Positions 37,590-50,323 of a stretch of 64,000 bases of DNA are shown here, piece by piece. The notes below the pieces were generated by a model, which did not search any database, was not told where the DNA came from, and was given only the letters and a program-made list of their open reading frames with translations. The position numbers and the translations under genes were made by a program. This DNA is from Cupriavidus necator N-1 (GTDB lineage: Bacteria; Pseudomonadota; Gammaproteobacteria; Burkholderiales; Burkholderiaceae), in NCBI RefSeq assembly GCF_000219215.1, contig NC_015726.1:1922001-1986000 (forward strand), in the 5' to 3' direction. Position 1 is the first letter of the stretch. Each line of letters starts with the position of its first letter.

Positions 37590-40052
37590 CTATTTTTTCG
37601 CAGCCGGCACCAGGATCAGCGTATCCGGCGCAGCCTGCTGCGGCAGCGATGGCACGGGCGGGATGGTCACGTACTCGACCGCCGCCCATTTTCCGGTCCA
37701 GTCGCGGTAGCGCGGCAACAGCGCGTTGCCTGACTGCCCGGTGGAGTCCATGAACCGCGACGCCTCCAGGTTCGCCAGGTCATAGAGCGCACGCACGCTG
37801 GCCGCGTGGGTGTTCTCGAACGGCGCCTTGTCGTCGCGCAGGTTATGCCGGCCGACATTGACCGTATAGGTATCGCCGCCGGTCGGCACGCGCAGGTTGA
37901 ACAGCGGCGACAGGTGCGCGATCTTGCCGAAGGGCTTGTGCTCGGAGCGGGCCGTGTGCGCCTCGCCCCAGCGCCAGCGGGCGGCGTCGTCGCCGTAGCG
38001 GCGCGACAGGTCCGCCATGGCCTGGGTCCAGGCGTCTGCGATGGCGTCGTCGCAGGTCTCGGCCGGGCGCGTATGCTGTCGGTCGCACCAGAACGCGCCC
38101 AGTGTGCGCGGATCGCGCAGGATGTTGAGCATGGGCTGCTGGACGTTACGCTGCTCCCACAGGCGGACAAAAATCGCCTCGCCCGCTTTCTCCTCGAACA
38201 GCCGCCGCGACAGCTCGCGCAGCCAAGCGGTGACCACCAGCGGCTCGGCGCGCGCCGGGTCCATGGTGCCGTCCCACTTGCGCAGCGCTTCCAGCAAGGC
38301 GCGTTCGCGCTCGGGCCGCGCTGCGTCCCGGCCGACGGGCGCGGCCAGCAGCAGCGGCAAGGCATCGCGCACGGCCAGCGAGACTACGTCTTTCTGGATC
38401 GCCGCAAAGCTGTCGAAGCTGTGCCTGGGCGTGGCCGCCAGCAGCGACTGGATCCGGTCAAAGCGATACGGCACGGTCCATTCGCTGGTGATGAAGTACG
38501 GGTAGTCCGGCGCAACGATGCGCTGGTTGGCCGTCACGATCACGCCGTCGGCCGGGTTGTAGCGGTGCGGCAGTGCCTCGAACGGAATAAAGCCGGTCCA
38601 GTCGTAGCGCGCATCCCAGCCGGGCGCCGGAGCCAGCCCCTTGAGGTCGTTGTCGGCACGGCGCAGCGGCACGCGTCCGGGCGCATAGAAGCCGATGTTG
38701 CCGTCGACATCGGCATAGACAATGTTCTGCTGCGGCGAATGGAAGTCGCGCAGCGCCGCGGTGAAGCCGGCCCAGTCGCGCGCTTCGTTCATGCGTAGTC
38801 CGGCCTGGAAGGTGCGGTCGTCCGGGCGCAGCGCGGTCCACTGGAAGGCCACCACATACTGTGCGCCCAGCGGTCCTGCGGCAGCCGAAAGCGGCTCGGC
38901 CACATCGGAAATCACCGGGCCGTGGCGCGTGGCGCGGACCTTCAGCACCACGTCCGGGGCGCCCTTGACGCGGATGGTCTCGGTGCGGGTCTCGAATGCA
39001 GCCCAGCCGTCCGGGGTCTGGTACTGCGTGTCGTTGCCGGGGCGCAGCCGTTCGATATACAGGTCCTGCACGTCGGGCGCGGTATTGGTCAGCCCCCAGG
39101 CGATGCGGTCGTTGTGGCCCAGCACCACCAGCGGCATGCCGGGCAGCGTGGCGCCGGTCACGTCCAGGCCGGGCGCCGTCATCCTGGCGAAGTACCACAG
39201 CGCGGGCGCCTGCAGCCCCAGGTGCGGGTCATTGGCCAGCATCGGCTTGCCCGATTGCGTATGCGCGCCCGACACCACCCAGTTGTTCGAGCCCATGCCC
39301 TCGACATAACCCGGCGGCGCCTTGTCGCCGACGCTGGCCATGGCATTCGCCAGCGGTGCCAGTTGCTTGTAAAGGTGGCCGTAATCCATGGTGCGCACCG
39401 GCTGCTCGCCCGGATACGGCGCCAGCAACTCGCTGATGCGGGCCACCGGCAGCACTTGCGCCAGCCGCATGCGCAGGGTTTCCTGGGTCCAGTTGCCGCC
39501 CAGGTCCCAGGCCATCATGGTCTGCCAGCCCAGCGTATCGGCCGGCTCCCAGCGCTCGGGCTGCGCGCGCAGCAGCAGGAATTCAGGCGGCAGCGGGCCC
39601 TTGCGATGGTCGATCCAGGCATTGACGCCGTCGGCATAGGCCTGCAACGCGGCACGGGTCTCGGGCGAGGCCTGCGCCAGGATGGCCTCGGCATTGCGCC
39701 GCACGCCCAGCGTTCGCAGGAACTTGTCGGTATCGAGCGCGGACGGCCCCAGGATCTCCGCGAGCCGGCCTGCCACGACGCGCTTGTTCATCTGCATCTG
39801 CCACAGCCGGTCCTGGGCATGGACGTAGCCCAGCGCAAACCAGGCGTCCGCCTTGCTGGCGGCGCGGATATGCGGCACGCCATGGCCGTCGCGCACGACC
39901 GCGACCTGGCCGCGCAAACCCGCCAGCGCTTCCTGGCCGGAAGCCGGCGGCTGGGCCGCATGGCGATACCAGACCAGGGCCCCGACGGCGCCGGCCACCG
40001 CCAGCACCAGCAGCCCCACCACAAACCTGGCCAGCCGACCAAACCAGCGCAT
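37590..40052 (-). CDS. Penicillin acylase family N-terminal nucleophile hydrolase
   Basis: An 820-residue exported precursor. A signal-anchor covers residues 8-29. After a pro-region the maturation site G254-S255 (EGMGSNNWVVSG) would give the new N-terminal serine nucleophile of the beta chain. ANDPHLGLQAPALWY and GVIVTANQRIV are further family segments. Members cleave beta-lactams, N-acyl-homoserine lactones or other amides; the sequence does not decide which. It stands in its own unit. Confidence 0.87.
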   Translation of the reverse strand: MRWFGRLARFVVGLLVLAVAGAVGALVWYRHAAQPPASGQEALAGLRGQVAVVRDGHGVPHIRAASKADAWFALGYVHAQDRLWQMQMNKRVVAGRLAEILGPSALDTDKFLRTLGVRRNAEAILAQASPETRAALQAYADGVNAWIDHRKGPLPPEFLLLRAQPERWEPADTLGWQTMMAWDLGGNWTQETLRMRLAQVLPVARISELLAPYPGEQPVRTMDYGHLYKQLAPLANAMASVGDKAPPGYVEGMGSNNWVVSGAHTQSGKPMLANDPHLGLQAPALWYFARMTAPGLDVTGATLPGMPLVVLGHNDRIAWGLTNTAPDVQDLYIERLRPGNDTQYQTPDGWAAFETRTETIRVKGAPDVVLKVRATRHGPVISDVAEPLSAAAGPLGAQYVVAFQWTALRPDDRTFQAGLRMNEARDWAGFTAALRDFHSPQQNIVYADVDGNIGFYAPGRVPLRRADNDLKGLAPAPGWDARYDWTGFIPFEALPHRYNPADGVIVTANQRIVAPDYPYFITSEWTVPYRFDRIQSLLAATPRHSFDSFAAIQKDVVSLAVRDALPLLLAAPVGRDAARPERERALLEALRKWDGTMDPARAEPLVVTAWLRELSRRLFEEKAGEAIFVRLWEQRNVQQPMLNILRDPRTLGAFWCDRQHTRPAETCDDAIADAWTQAMADLSRRYGDDAARWRWGEAHTARSEHKPFGKIAHLSPLFNLRVPTGGDTYTVNVGRHNLRDDKAPFENTHAASVRALYDLANLEASRFMDSTGQSGNALLPRYRDWTGKWAAVEYVTIPPVPSLPQQAAPDTLILVPAAKK

Positions 40053-40114
40053 CGTTGCTCCCCCAATGACTTTTGTCGTTATGTTTTGCGTGTTTTCCGC
40101 GCATTATCCGCACG

Positions 40115-40142
40115 AAAAAATGCCCGGACCAGCCGGGCATTT
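40115..40142 (-). terminator. Rho-independent terminator of the aldehyde dehydrogenase gene
   Basis: On the minus strand AAATGCCCGG, a five-base loop and CCGGGCATTT are followed by a run of T. The stem is perfect over ten base pairs. It lies 32 bases past the dehydrogenase stop and before the acylase gene. Confidence 0.82.
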
Positions 40143-40173
40143 CCCATATTGCATCAACGCGCTCAGCGCCGCA

Positions 40174-41607
40174 TCAGGCTGCCGGCTTCTTCAGCTGCAG
40201 CGACTTGTACTCCAGGAATTCCTCCAGGCCGTACTTGCCCGCTTCGCGCCCGTTGCCGGACTGCTTGTAGCCGCCGAACGGCGCCTGCATATTGAACGGA
40301 CCGCCGTTGATATCGACCTGGCCGGTGCGGATACGGCGCGCCACGCGGATCGCGCGTGCCTCGTCACCGGACCAGACCCCGCCGCCCAGGCCATAGATGC
40401 TGTCATTGGCGATGCGCACCGCGTCTTCCTCGGTGTCATAGCAGATGATCGACAGCACCGGCCCGAAGATCTCTTCCTGCGCCACGGTGGCACGCGGCTC
40501 CACGTTGCCGAGCACGGTCGGCTTGACGTAGAAGCCCTTGTCCAGCCCTTCCGGGGTGTCCGGACCGCCAGCCACCAGTTCGGCACCCTCGTCCAGGCCC
40601 CGGCGGATATAGCCGGTCACACGGTCCTTCTGCACCGCGGAAATCAGCGGTCCCAGCTTGCTGGTTTCCTGCAGCGGATCGCCCACGGTAAAGCCCGCGA
40701 CCACCTTCTGCGCGATCGCCTTCACTTCATCGTAACGGGCCCGCGGCACCAGCATGCGGGTATGCGCCGAACAGGTCTGGCCGGAATTCAGGAAGCAGGC
40801 ATTGATGGTGCCCTTCACCGCCGACGGCAGGTCGGCGTCGTCCAGGATCACCGAAGCGGACTTGCCGCCCAGCTCCAGCGCCACGCGCTTGACGGTCTGC
40901 GAGCCCAGTTCCGAGACGCGCTTGCCGGCGCGGGTCGAACCCGTGAACGACACCATGTCGACTTCCGGATGGCTGGCCAGCACCTCGCCCACCACCGGGC
41001 CATAGCCGGTCACCAGGTTGAACACGCCCGGCGGCAGGCCGGCGGCCTCGATCACCTCGGCCAGCACGAAGGCATTGAGCGGCGCCACCTCGGAGGGCTT
41101 GAGCACCACGGTGCAGCCGGCGGCCAGGGCCGGCGCCACTTTCAGCGTGATCTGGTTGAGCGGGTAGTTCCACGGAGTAATGGCACCCACCACGCCCACG
41201 GGCTCGCGCACCACCAGGGAGTTGCCGACCTCTTCCTCGAAGCGGAAACCGTCCAGCAGCTTGGCGGCCTGGCCCCAGTTGTAGACCGGGCCGCCCACCT
41301 GGATCGCGCGCGCCAGCTTGATCGGCATGCCGACTTCGCCGGCAATCAGCTGGGCCAGCTCTTCGCTGCGCGCCTTTAGGCCTTCGGCGATCTTGGCGAT
41401 ATAGCCGGCACGCACCGCCGGCGGCGTGGCCGACCAGCCGTCGAAGGCCGCGCGGGCCGCCTGGATGGCATCCTCGGCGTCGCGCGCCGAGCCTTCGGGG
41501 ATGGTGCCCATCACCGCCTCGGTGGCGGAGTGGATGACGTCGATCTTGCCGTTGCCGTGGGGAGCGACCCACTTGCCGTTAATAAAGAGTTTGTCTCGTT
41601 GTTGCAT
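40174..41607 (-). CDS. NAD(P)-dependent aldehyde dehydrogenase
   Basis: A 477-residue aldehyde dehydrogenase superfamily enzyme. The general base is in ALELGGKSA and the catalytic cysteine in [20 protein letters not shown] binds the cofactor, and the C-terminal [15 protein letters not shown] is conserved. Start 41607 (MQQRDKL) gives normal length; a longer upstream reading is not supported. Aldehyde specificity is unknown. Confidence 0.9.
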   Translation of the reverse strand: MQQRDKLFINGKWVAPHGNGKIDVIHSATEAVMGTIPEGSARDAEDAIQAARAAFDGWSATPPAVRAGYIAKIAEGLKARSEELAQLIAGEVGMPIKLARAIQVGGPVYNWGQAAKLLDGFRFEEEVGNSLVVREPVGVVGAITPWNYPLNQITLKVAPALAAGCTVVLKPSEVAPLNAFVLAEVIEAAGLPPGVFNLVTGYGPVVGEVLASHPEVDMVSFTGSTRAGKRVSELGSQTVKRVALELGGKSASVILDDADLPSAVKGTINACFLNSGQTCSAHTRMLVPRARYDEVKAIAQKVVAGFTVGDPLQETSKLGPLISAVQKDRVTGYIRRGLDEGAELVAGGPDTPEGLDKGFYVKPTVLGNVEPRATVAQEEIFGPVLSIICYDTEEDAVRIANDSIYGLGGGVWSGDEARAIRVARRIRTGQVDINGGPFNMQAPFGGYKQSGNGREAGKYGLEEFLEYKSLQLKKPAA

Positions 41608-41813
41608 GGCCACAGTTCTCGGTTTGGTGAATTGGCGATTGCAATTTTTTGTTACTTTTATGGTGCACGCACATTGTAGAGCGGATTCGGGACTATGTTT
41701 TTGCGCCGCGGAAAGCCGCGCATACCGCTCTGGACAAGAAGATGGCGATAATCGGCCGCAGCACCTGACGGGGACTCTCGCCAAAGGCGGCCGGACATAA
41801 CAAGGGGTGAGAC

Positions 41814-42440
41814 ATGGTCGATCCGATCTACCGCAAGACGGATGCGGGACAGGACGAGATCCGGACGCGTGCACGCAAGCTTGACCACAAGCTGCGCGCG
41901 CTGCTGCTGATGGTCAACGGTGAGCGCCGCGGGCAGGAATTGCTGGCGCAGGTAGCCGGCATGGGGGTGGCCCCCGAGGCCATGGACGCACTGGTGGCAC
42001 AAGGCCTGGTCGAAGCCGTCCCGGAGCCGGCACGACCGCCCGCTGCCGTGGCGCAGGCACCGGCGCGTGCCGTCACGCCTGCTGCCGACACCAATATGTT
42101 CTCCGTATATGCAATGCGGCACGCGCCCGCCACCGAGGTGCCGGAAGCGCCGCAACCGGCCGAGACCGCGGCACATTCGCCCGCGGACATCGCGGCCTTC
42201 GAGAGCCTGTATCACTTCTATACCGACGTGATCGGGCAGCATCTCGGCCTGCGCGGCTACATGCTACAGGTGAAGGTCGAAAAGGCCACCGACCTGCCCG
42301 CGCTGCTGGCGCTGCGCGAACCGCTGCATGCGGCGCTGCTCAAGGCCAAGGGCGACATCACCGCGCGTGCCATCACGAGCCAGCTCGACCAGATCGCCGA
42401 TCGCATCGCCGCCGGCTGGCATTCCGGCGCAGCAATGTAA
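41814..42440 (+). CDS. Conserved hypothetical protein
   Basis: A 208-residue soluble protein that I do not recognise. The N-terminal 65 residues ([20 protein letters not shown]) look like a compact helical domain. A Pro/Ala-rich linker spans about 68-120. The C-terminal 85 residues are helical, with [19 protein letters not shown] and a basic segment. There is no signal peptide. The codon use is like that of the neighbours, and a strong terminator follows the stop, which supports a real gene. Confidence 0.7.
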   Translation: MVDPIYRKTDAGQDEIRTRARKLDHKLRALLLMVNGERRGQELLAQVAGMGVAPEAMDALVAQGLVEAVPEPARPPAAVAQAPARAVTPAADTNMFSVYAMRHAPATEVPEAPQPAETAAHSPADIAAFESLYHFYTDVIGQHLGLRGYMLQVKVEKATDLPALLALREPLHAALLKAKGDITARAITSQLDQIADRIAAGWHSGAAM

Positions 42441-42442
42441 AA

Positions 42443-42465
42443 GGCCGCCCGGAGGCGGCCTTCTT
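42443..42465. terminator. Bidirectional Rho-independent terminator
   Basis: GGCCGCC-CGGA-GGCGGCC is followed by TTCTT on the plus strand and by TTTTT on the minus strand. It lies between the convergent hypothetical gene and ybiT and can serve both. Confidence 0.85.
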
Positions 42466-42486
42466 GCATCATCAAGGTCCCGACGC

Positions 42487-44109
<1,623 letters not shown>

Positions 44110-44383
44110 GTCTTGAACCTTGTCTGGAGATTGTGGCGCCGCGGCGCTGGCCGCGGCTTGCCGGTTTTGCACACGAGGCGCACCCCATGCCGCTCAGGGA
44201 CGGGCCTTGCCGGAGATGCATCGCGCTGGCTCGGAGTATTCCGGCGGCCATGGCTGGCGATGCGGCACGGGCCGCGCCCGGTTCATGTGAGAACCCGGCA
44301 GGAAGTCAGGAAATAACCGCACATTCTATCATCCGGACGCATTCCTTGCGACCCGGATGCGCGGCATCGGACGATGCGGCCGG
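44110..44383. other. Gap between ldcA and ybiT
   Basis: A gap of 274 bases behind ldcA and ahead of ybiT. It should hold the ybiT promoter. I see no gene or clear terminator in it. Confidence 0.4.
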
Positions 44384-45951
<1,568 letters not shown>

Positions 45952-46428
45952 TCAGTCCTGCGCCGGCAGCACGGCGGGCGCGCTCACTTCCGCCCAGCAG
46001 TTGGGCGTTTCGAACAGCACCAGCCTGGTCAGCTGCAGCTGGTGGCCGAAGCAGTCCTTGAACACCGGCGCCAGGATGTCGAACGCGACCTGGGCCAGGT
46101 TCTCGACCGTCGGGATCGCGTCCAGCACCACGGTCTTGTGCCCTTCCATCGATTGCAGGAAGTTCAGCAGCGCGGTGTCGCCACGGTAGATCAGGAAGGC
46201 GTGGTCCCACTTGTTGACCAAGTGCTCGTTGGCCAGCGCCTTGATGTCGCCGAAGTCCAGGATCATGCCGTCATCCGACGCGCCCTCGCGGTGCAGGACC
46301 TCGCCCGACAGCGTCAGGTCCAGCCGGTAGCGGTGGCCGTGGATATTGCGGCACTGGCCGCAGTGGTTCGGGATGCGGTGGCCGGAGTCAAACTCCAGCC
46401 GGCGGGTAATGGAAACTTGTTTGCTCAT
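45952..46428 (-). CDS. queD: 6-carboxytetrahydropterin synthase
   Basis: A 158-residue enzyme of queuosine synthesis in the PTPS family. Zinc ligands are H17, H30 and H32, and C26 in CGQCRNIHGH is the catalytic cysteine. It follows queE by 123 bases and is followed closely by tadA, so a group of tRNA-modification genes is read leftward. Confidence 0.92.
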   Translation of the reverse strand: MSKQVSITRRLEFDSGHRIPNHCGQCRNIHGHRYRLDLTLSGEVLHREGASDDGMILDFGDIKALANEHLVNKWDHAFLIYRGDTALLNFLQSMEGHKTVVLDAIPTVENLAQVAFDILAPVFKDCFGHQLQLTRLVLFETPNCWAEVSAPAVLPAQD

Positions 46429-46551
46429 GTGTACCGGCGCCGGTGCCGGCCGCCTGCGTTGGAACGGACGCTGCGCGCGCGTCCGAAGCCTGTATTGTGT
46501 ACGTTTTGCCGCCCCTTGGGCGACCTGTCGATACCGTCGATGCCGCGCCGC

Positions 46552-47187
46552 TCAGCGGATGCCCAGCAGCTTGTGGGTCTGCAGCGACAGCCGCCAGCGC
46601 GGATGGCGCTGGCAGAACGCCACCGCGGCGGCGGTATTTTCCCTCGCCAGCGGGCCATCCATGGCCTGCACCAGGAAATGGCGGAAATCAAGCTGCTCGT
46701 ATGCGGCAAAGTCCTGGCCCTCCTGCGGGATCACGACTTTCAGCTCGTCACCACGCGTGACCACCAGTTCCGAGCCCATCTTGGGGCTGACGCAGACCCA
46801 GTCGACCCCCGGCGGCACGGCGATGGTGCCGTTGGTTTCGATCGCGATCTCGAAGCCCTGCGCATGCAGCGCGTCGATCAGCGGCGCGTCGAGCTGCAGC
46901 AGCGGCTCGCCCCCGGTGCAGACCACCAGCGGCTGGCCGCCGGCGCCCTGCGGCCATTCCGACGCGACCACCGCGGCCAACTCTTCGGCCGTGCGGTACT
47001 TGCCGCCGCGGGTGCCATCGGTGCCGACGAAATCCGTATCGCAGAACTGGCACACCGCGCTGGCGCGGTCGTCTTCGCGGCCGCTCCACAGGTTGCAGCC
47101 CGCAAAGCGGCAGAACACCGCGGCGCGGCCGGCGTTGGCGCCTTCGCCCTGCAGCGTATAGAAGATTTCCTTGACGGCGTAAGTCAT
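46552..47187 (-). CDS. queE: 7-carboxy-7-deazaguanine synthase
   Basis: A 211-residue radical-SAM enzyme making the 7-deazaguanine core for queuosine. The cluster cysteines are C31, C46 and C49 (GCNLW, then CQFCDTDF), the altered spacing typical of QueE. ICTGGEP-like VVCTGGEPLLQLD binds SAM. An array of three tandem 11-base repeats stands just upstream of its start. Confidence 0.92.
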   Translation of the reverse strand: MTYAVKEIFYTLQGEGANAGRAAVFCRFAGCNLWSGREDDRASAVCQFCDTDFVGTDGTRGGKYRTAEELAAVVASEWPQGAGGQPLVVCTGGEPLLQLDAPLIDALHAQGFEIAIETNGTIAVPPGVDWVCVSPKMGSELVVTRGDELKVVIPQEGQDFAAYEQLDFRHFLVQAMDGPLARENTAAAVAFCQRHPRWRLSLQTHKLLGIR

Positions 47188-47473
47188 GCGTGGGGGTCTC
47201 TCTGGGACCGTTCTGGGACCGTTTTTGGACCGTTAACGGGCATTCGGCCGCCCTTGGGCTGGCCGGGGTTTCAACAGGTATTGGGCAAAGGCCGGATAAC
47301 AAGTATCACGGATCCGGGCTCGGGCTCCCGGATCGGCGCCGCAGGGCTGGCAGCGCGGGCGGTGTGCACCGGGTTTTCCGTGCAGGGCTCCGGGCACTGC
47401 CGGAGGAACCGCCTGAGGCCTGTCGCAGGCTGCGTCCGGCCGGTCCGGACGTAGCGCAAGTATACCAGAGGGG
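47188..47473. other. queE upstream region
   Basis: This stretch of 286 bases ahead of queE holds the tandem repeats at 47202-47234 and an inverted repeat, GATCCGGG and CCCGGATC (47311-47334). I could not recognise a preQ1 riboswitch or any gene in it. Confidence 0.4.
47202..47234. repeat. Three tandem 11-base repeats upstream of queE
   Basis: CTGGGACCGTT occurs twice in a row, then TTTGGACCGTT. All three units share GGACCGTT, and the period is exactly 11 bases, about one helical turn. They lie 15-47 bases before the queE start codon on the minus strand. Confidence 0.7.
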
Positions 47474-47722
47474 TCAGGGTTTTCGCTTAGAGGCTGGCGG
47501 GATGCGGTCCCCACCGTCGGCCAGGGCCAGGTGGCGCAGGGTTTCGCCGCTGGGTGCCGCCAGATGTGGCCGGATCGGCAGCTCCAGGCCGTCGTCGGTA
47601 CGCAAGGGCAGCGGTTGAGCCCCTCCGGCTAGGTAAAGCCCAGCAGCGCATGCAGCGTTGAATCGCGCAGCCTGCCGATGCGGATGGCGACATCGGTGCG
47701 GTGCTCGATCAGGCATGGTCAG
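47474..47722 (-). pseudogene. LysR-family regulator remnant
   Basis: Two pieces of a LysR substrate-binding domain remain. LIEHRTDVAIRIGRLRDSTLHA (first 20 residues suffice to see the family pattern) ends at a TAG. After a frame change, GLELPIRPHLAAPSGETLRH matches the late part of the same domain. The helix-turn-helix and most of the effector domain are gone. It is divergent from the intact MFS gene at 47850, which it probably once controlled. Confidence 0.65.
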
Positions 47723-47849
47723 CTTCATTCTTGAATTTTAGTCAAATATCTTCTGCAGATCACCGGGTTTTTCTGCAAAAGCATCCCAGGCACACTCCGC
47801 CCTGTTCCTGGCTCCTTTTGCCATTGTTGCCCTTACCGGAGGCTGCATC

Positions 47850-49058
47850 ATGCCCATTGCCCTGTTCGCGCTGACCATCAGCGCCTTTGCCATCGGCACG
47901 ACCGAGTTCGTGATCGTTGGCCTGATTCCCACCATTGCCGCCGACCTGCATGTTTCCCTGCCATCGGCCGGGCTGCTGGTCAGCCTGTATGCGCTAGGTG
48001 TCGCCATCGGCGCCCCGGTGCTGACCGCGCTGACCGGCCGGCTGCCGCGCAAGCTGCTGCTGTTGTCGCTGATGGCGCTGTTCACCCTCGGCAACCTGCT
48101 GGCGTGGAAGGCGCCCGGCTATGAATCGCTGGTGCTGGCGCGCGTGCTGACCGGCCTGGCCCACGGTGTGTTCTTTTCGATCGGTTCGACCATCGCCACC
48201 GGGCTGGTGCCGCGCGAGAAGGCCGCCAGTGCCATCGCCATCATGTTCACCGGCCTGACCGTGGCGCTGGTGACCGGCGTGCCGCTTGGTACCTTCATCG
48301 GCCAGCACTTCGGCTGGCGCGAGACCTTCCTGGCCGTCTCGGCGCTGGGCGCGGTGGCCTTTGTCGGCAGCCTGCTGTTCGTGCCGCGCACCATCGCGCA
48401 TACGCCGCCGGCGTCGCTGCTGCAGCAGGCGCGCGTGCTGGCCGAGCCGCGGCTGCTGCTGGTCTACGCCAAGACCGCGATCGGCTATGGCGGTTCGTTC
48501 ATCCCTTTCACCTTCCTCGCCCCGATCCTGCAGGACGTGTCCGGCTTTGACGCCGGCGCGGTCGGCCTGGTGATGCTGGTGTATGGTGTCTCGGTCGCCG
48601 CCGGCAACATCTGGGGCGGCCGCCTGGCCGACCGCCACGGGCCGATCCCGGCGCTGAAGCTGGTGTTCCTGCTGCTGGCCCTGGTGCTGTTCGTGCTGAC
48701 CTTCACCGCGCCGCATCGCTGGCTGGTGGTGGCGACCGTGCTGGCCTGGGGTGCCGTGGCCTTCGGCAACGTGCCCGGCCTGCAGGTCTATGTGGTCAAG
48801 CAGGCGGAGCGCTTCACGCCTGACGCCGTGGACGTGGCTTCGGGCCTGAATATTGCCGCCTTCAATCTCGGCATTGCCGGCGCGGCATGGGCCGGCGGGC
48901 TGATCGTGACCCACCTGGGGCTGATGCAGACCCCGTGGATTGGCGCGCTGGTCGTGCTGGTGGCACTGGCCCTGACCGAGCTGAGCGGGCGCCTGGACCG
49001 CGCCGCCGGCTTCGATGCCCGCAGCGGCGGCGTTCCGGCCAGTGCCATGACGCACTGA
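47850..49058 (+). CDS. MFS transporter of the DHA1 (AraJ-like) type
   Basis: A 402-residue drug- or sugar-type exporter with twelve predicted membrane segments. FAIGTTEFVIVGLIPTIA opens the protein, and the loop motifs GRLPRKLLL and GGRLADRHG are in place. A GGAGG box precedes the start. It is intact although its neighbours on both sides are gene remnants. Confidence 0.85.
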   Translation: MPIALFALTISAFAIGTTEFVIVGLIPTIAADLHVSLPSAGLLVSLYALGVAIGAPVLTALTGRLPRKLLLLSLMALFTLGNLLAWKAPGYESLVLARVLTGLAHGVFFSIGSTIATGLVPREKAASAIAIMFTGLTVALVTGVPLGTFIGQHFGWRETFLAVSALGAVAFVGSLLFVPRTIAHTPPASLLQQARVLAEPRLLLVYAKTAIGYGGSFIPFTFLAPILQDVSGFDAGAVGLVMLVYGVSVAAGNIWGGRLADRHGPIPALKLVFLLLALVLFVLTFTAPHRWLVVATVLAWGAVAFGNVPGLQVYVVKQAERFTPDAVDVASGLNIAAFNLGIAGAAWAGGLIVTHLGLMQTPWIGALVVLVALALTELSGRLDRAAGFDARSGGVPASAMTH

Positions 49059-49063
49059 TAGCA

Positions 49064-49358
49064 GATCGAAATGCCCCCGTTCCTGCAGAACCGCAAGCTT
49101 GCCGACTTCACCCGCGCGCAAGGCATCCACATCACCGCATACATGCCGCTGGCCTACGGCAAGGTGATGCACGACCCGGTGCTGCAGCGGATTGCACTGG
49201 CGCACGACGCATCTCCCGCGCAGGTCGCGCTGGCCTGGCTGCTGCAGCAGGGCTGTGCGGTGATTCCGTCGTCGACCAGGCGCGCCAAACTGGAGAGCAA
49301 CTGCCGGGGTTCGCGCCCCCGCGGGGTGGGGCATTGTCAATGCTTTGCAAGCGCATGA
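49064..49358 (+). pseudogene. Aldo/keto reductase remnant
   Basis: The fragment begins QIEMPPFLQNRKLADF right after the MFS stop and runs through ITAYMPLAYGK and SPAQVALAWLLQQGCAVIPS, which is the C-terminal third of an aldo/keto reductase. The N-terminal two thirds, with the catalytic tyrosine and lysine, are missing. The end diverges after SSTRRAKLESN and then leaves family sequence. A deletion appears to have fused it to the MFS 3' end. Confidence 0.7.
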
Positions 49359-49578
49359 TGCGCTGTCGAATGTACTTCGCGTCGACACCAGTGGGCTGGG
49401 TCAACCTCCGGCAAATTCTGGCCGTTACCCCGATGGGAGCATGACGATTTGTGCTCGGTCGCACATTCCGCATGCATCAATACAGCGCCCTGGAGGCGCA
49501 TGGAGGGGGCGATTCTGACAATTGTTGGGCGCTCTAGGAATGCTGCGACAGACAAGAACCGGGGTAATGGAGGGGGAC

Positions 49579-49806
49579 ATGAAAAGCACAAATGAGCAGT
49601 CACTGCGCTTTCAGGTCGATAAATGGCTCGCGCCTAGCCCAACGTCGTCCATCCACGTAGTCGAATTCAGTCGCACCCTATCGGGCCGGCGACGCTACGT
49701 ATGCGTTGAGACCGTGCATCCGGCCGGTTTGCGCGCGTTGTTCTTCTTTAGGCACGATGACGGCTGCTGGCACGTGTTTCCGCCTGCAGTCGATGCCTGC
49801 CAATGA
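49579..49806 (+). CDS. Small conserved hypothetical protein
   Basis: A 75-residue protein: MKSTNEQSLRFQVDKWLAP at the start, then a compact beta-rich core with VEFSRT, RRRYVCVETVHPAG, RALFFFRHDDGCWHVFPP. A GGAGGGGG box precedes the ATG. I associate such proteins with Cupriavidus and Ralstonia, where they occur in many copies, but no function is known. It sits in a stretch of lower GC content than its surroundings. Confidence 0.65.
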   Translation: MKSTNEQSLRFQVDKWLAPSPTSSIHVVEFSRTLSGRRRYVCVETVHPAGLRALFFFRHDDGCWHVFPPAVDACQ

Positions 49807-50043
49807 GTACTGACATTGTGCCGTTGTGAGCAGCCATTGCCAGTTCGTTTCAAATAGTCCGCCTCTGGTCGGCCGAATTGCCGCGCGGCAACTCGTACTG
49901 GACCGGGGCATGGTTGCGCACCACATCAAGGTCTCCCTCAGCTGGCTCGACGGGCGTACAGCTTGCTTGCGCCAATCCAGGTGCGCGAGAAATTCCTATG
50001 CTTGAAGCGTCCCCTCTAGTCTCGTTCACTTTGGCAGGACAAT

Positions 50044-50175
50044 ATGAAGCCGACAATTCACTATTTCCATACGCATCCACCCCATCACGGTGCACGGTAC
50101 TACTTGACGCTAGCAGCTTGTCTTCTGATGCCCGCCGCTATCTACGCGCTCGTGGCGCTTTGGTCAAAGCTCTAA
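50044..50175 (+). CDS. Putative 43-residue membrane peptide
   Basis: A short frame from an ATG with an AGGA box four bases upstream. The N-terminal 17 residues are His-rich (HYFHTHPPHHG). Residues 20-40 form one hydrophobic segment (YLTLAACLLMPAAIYALVAL) ending in WSKL. The stop is TAA. The shape, basic/His head then one membrane helix, is that of small membrane proteins of bacteria. No homologue is known to me, and chance cannot be excluded. Confidence 0.45.
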   Translation: MKPTIHYFHTHPPHHGARYYLTLAACLLMPAAIYALVALWSKL

Positions 50176-50323
50176 CGGGCTTCCACGCTGGAATCACCAG
50201 GCACCGGGTTCACATCTGAACCGATACGCGCCTCGCGGACGGGAGAATGCCATCGGCCCTACAACCTGATCTCAGCGTTGGTTGGCCGTGCCGGCCGGGC
50301 GCTCAGCGCGCTGTGGATAGCCA

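Noticed and set aside
44110..44172. N-terminal extension of YbiT from the upstream GTG
   Set aside because: The extra 21 residues have no counterpart in E. coli YbiT, whereas the GTG at 44109 matches its N-terminus.
46433..46444. Palindrome ACCGGCGCCGGT between queD and queE
   Set aside because: It consists of common GC-rich tetramers, and nothing else supports a site there.
47188..47473. preQ1 riboswitch upstream of queE
   Set aside because: I could not find the conserved loop and pseudoknot sequence of the preQ1 classes; only tandem and inverted repeats are present.
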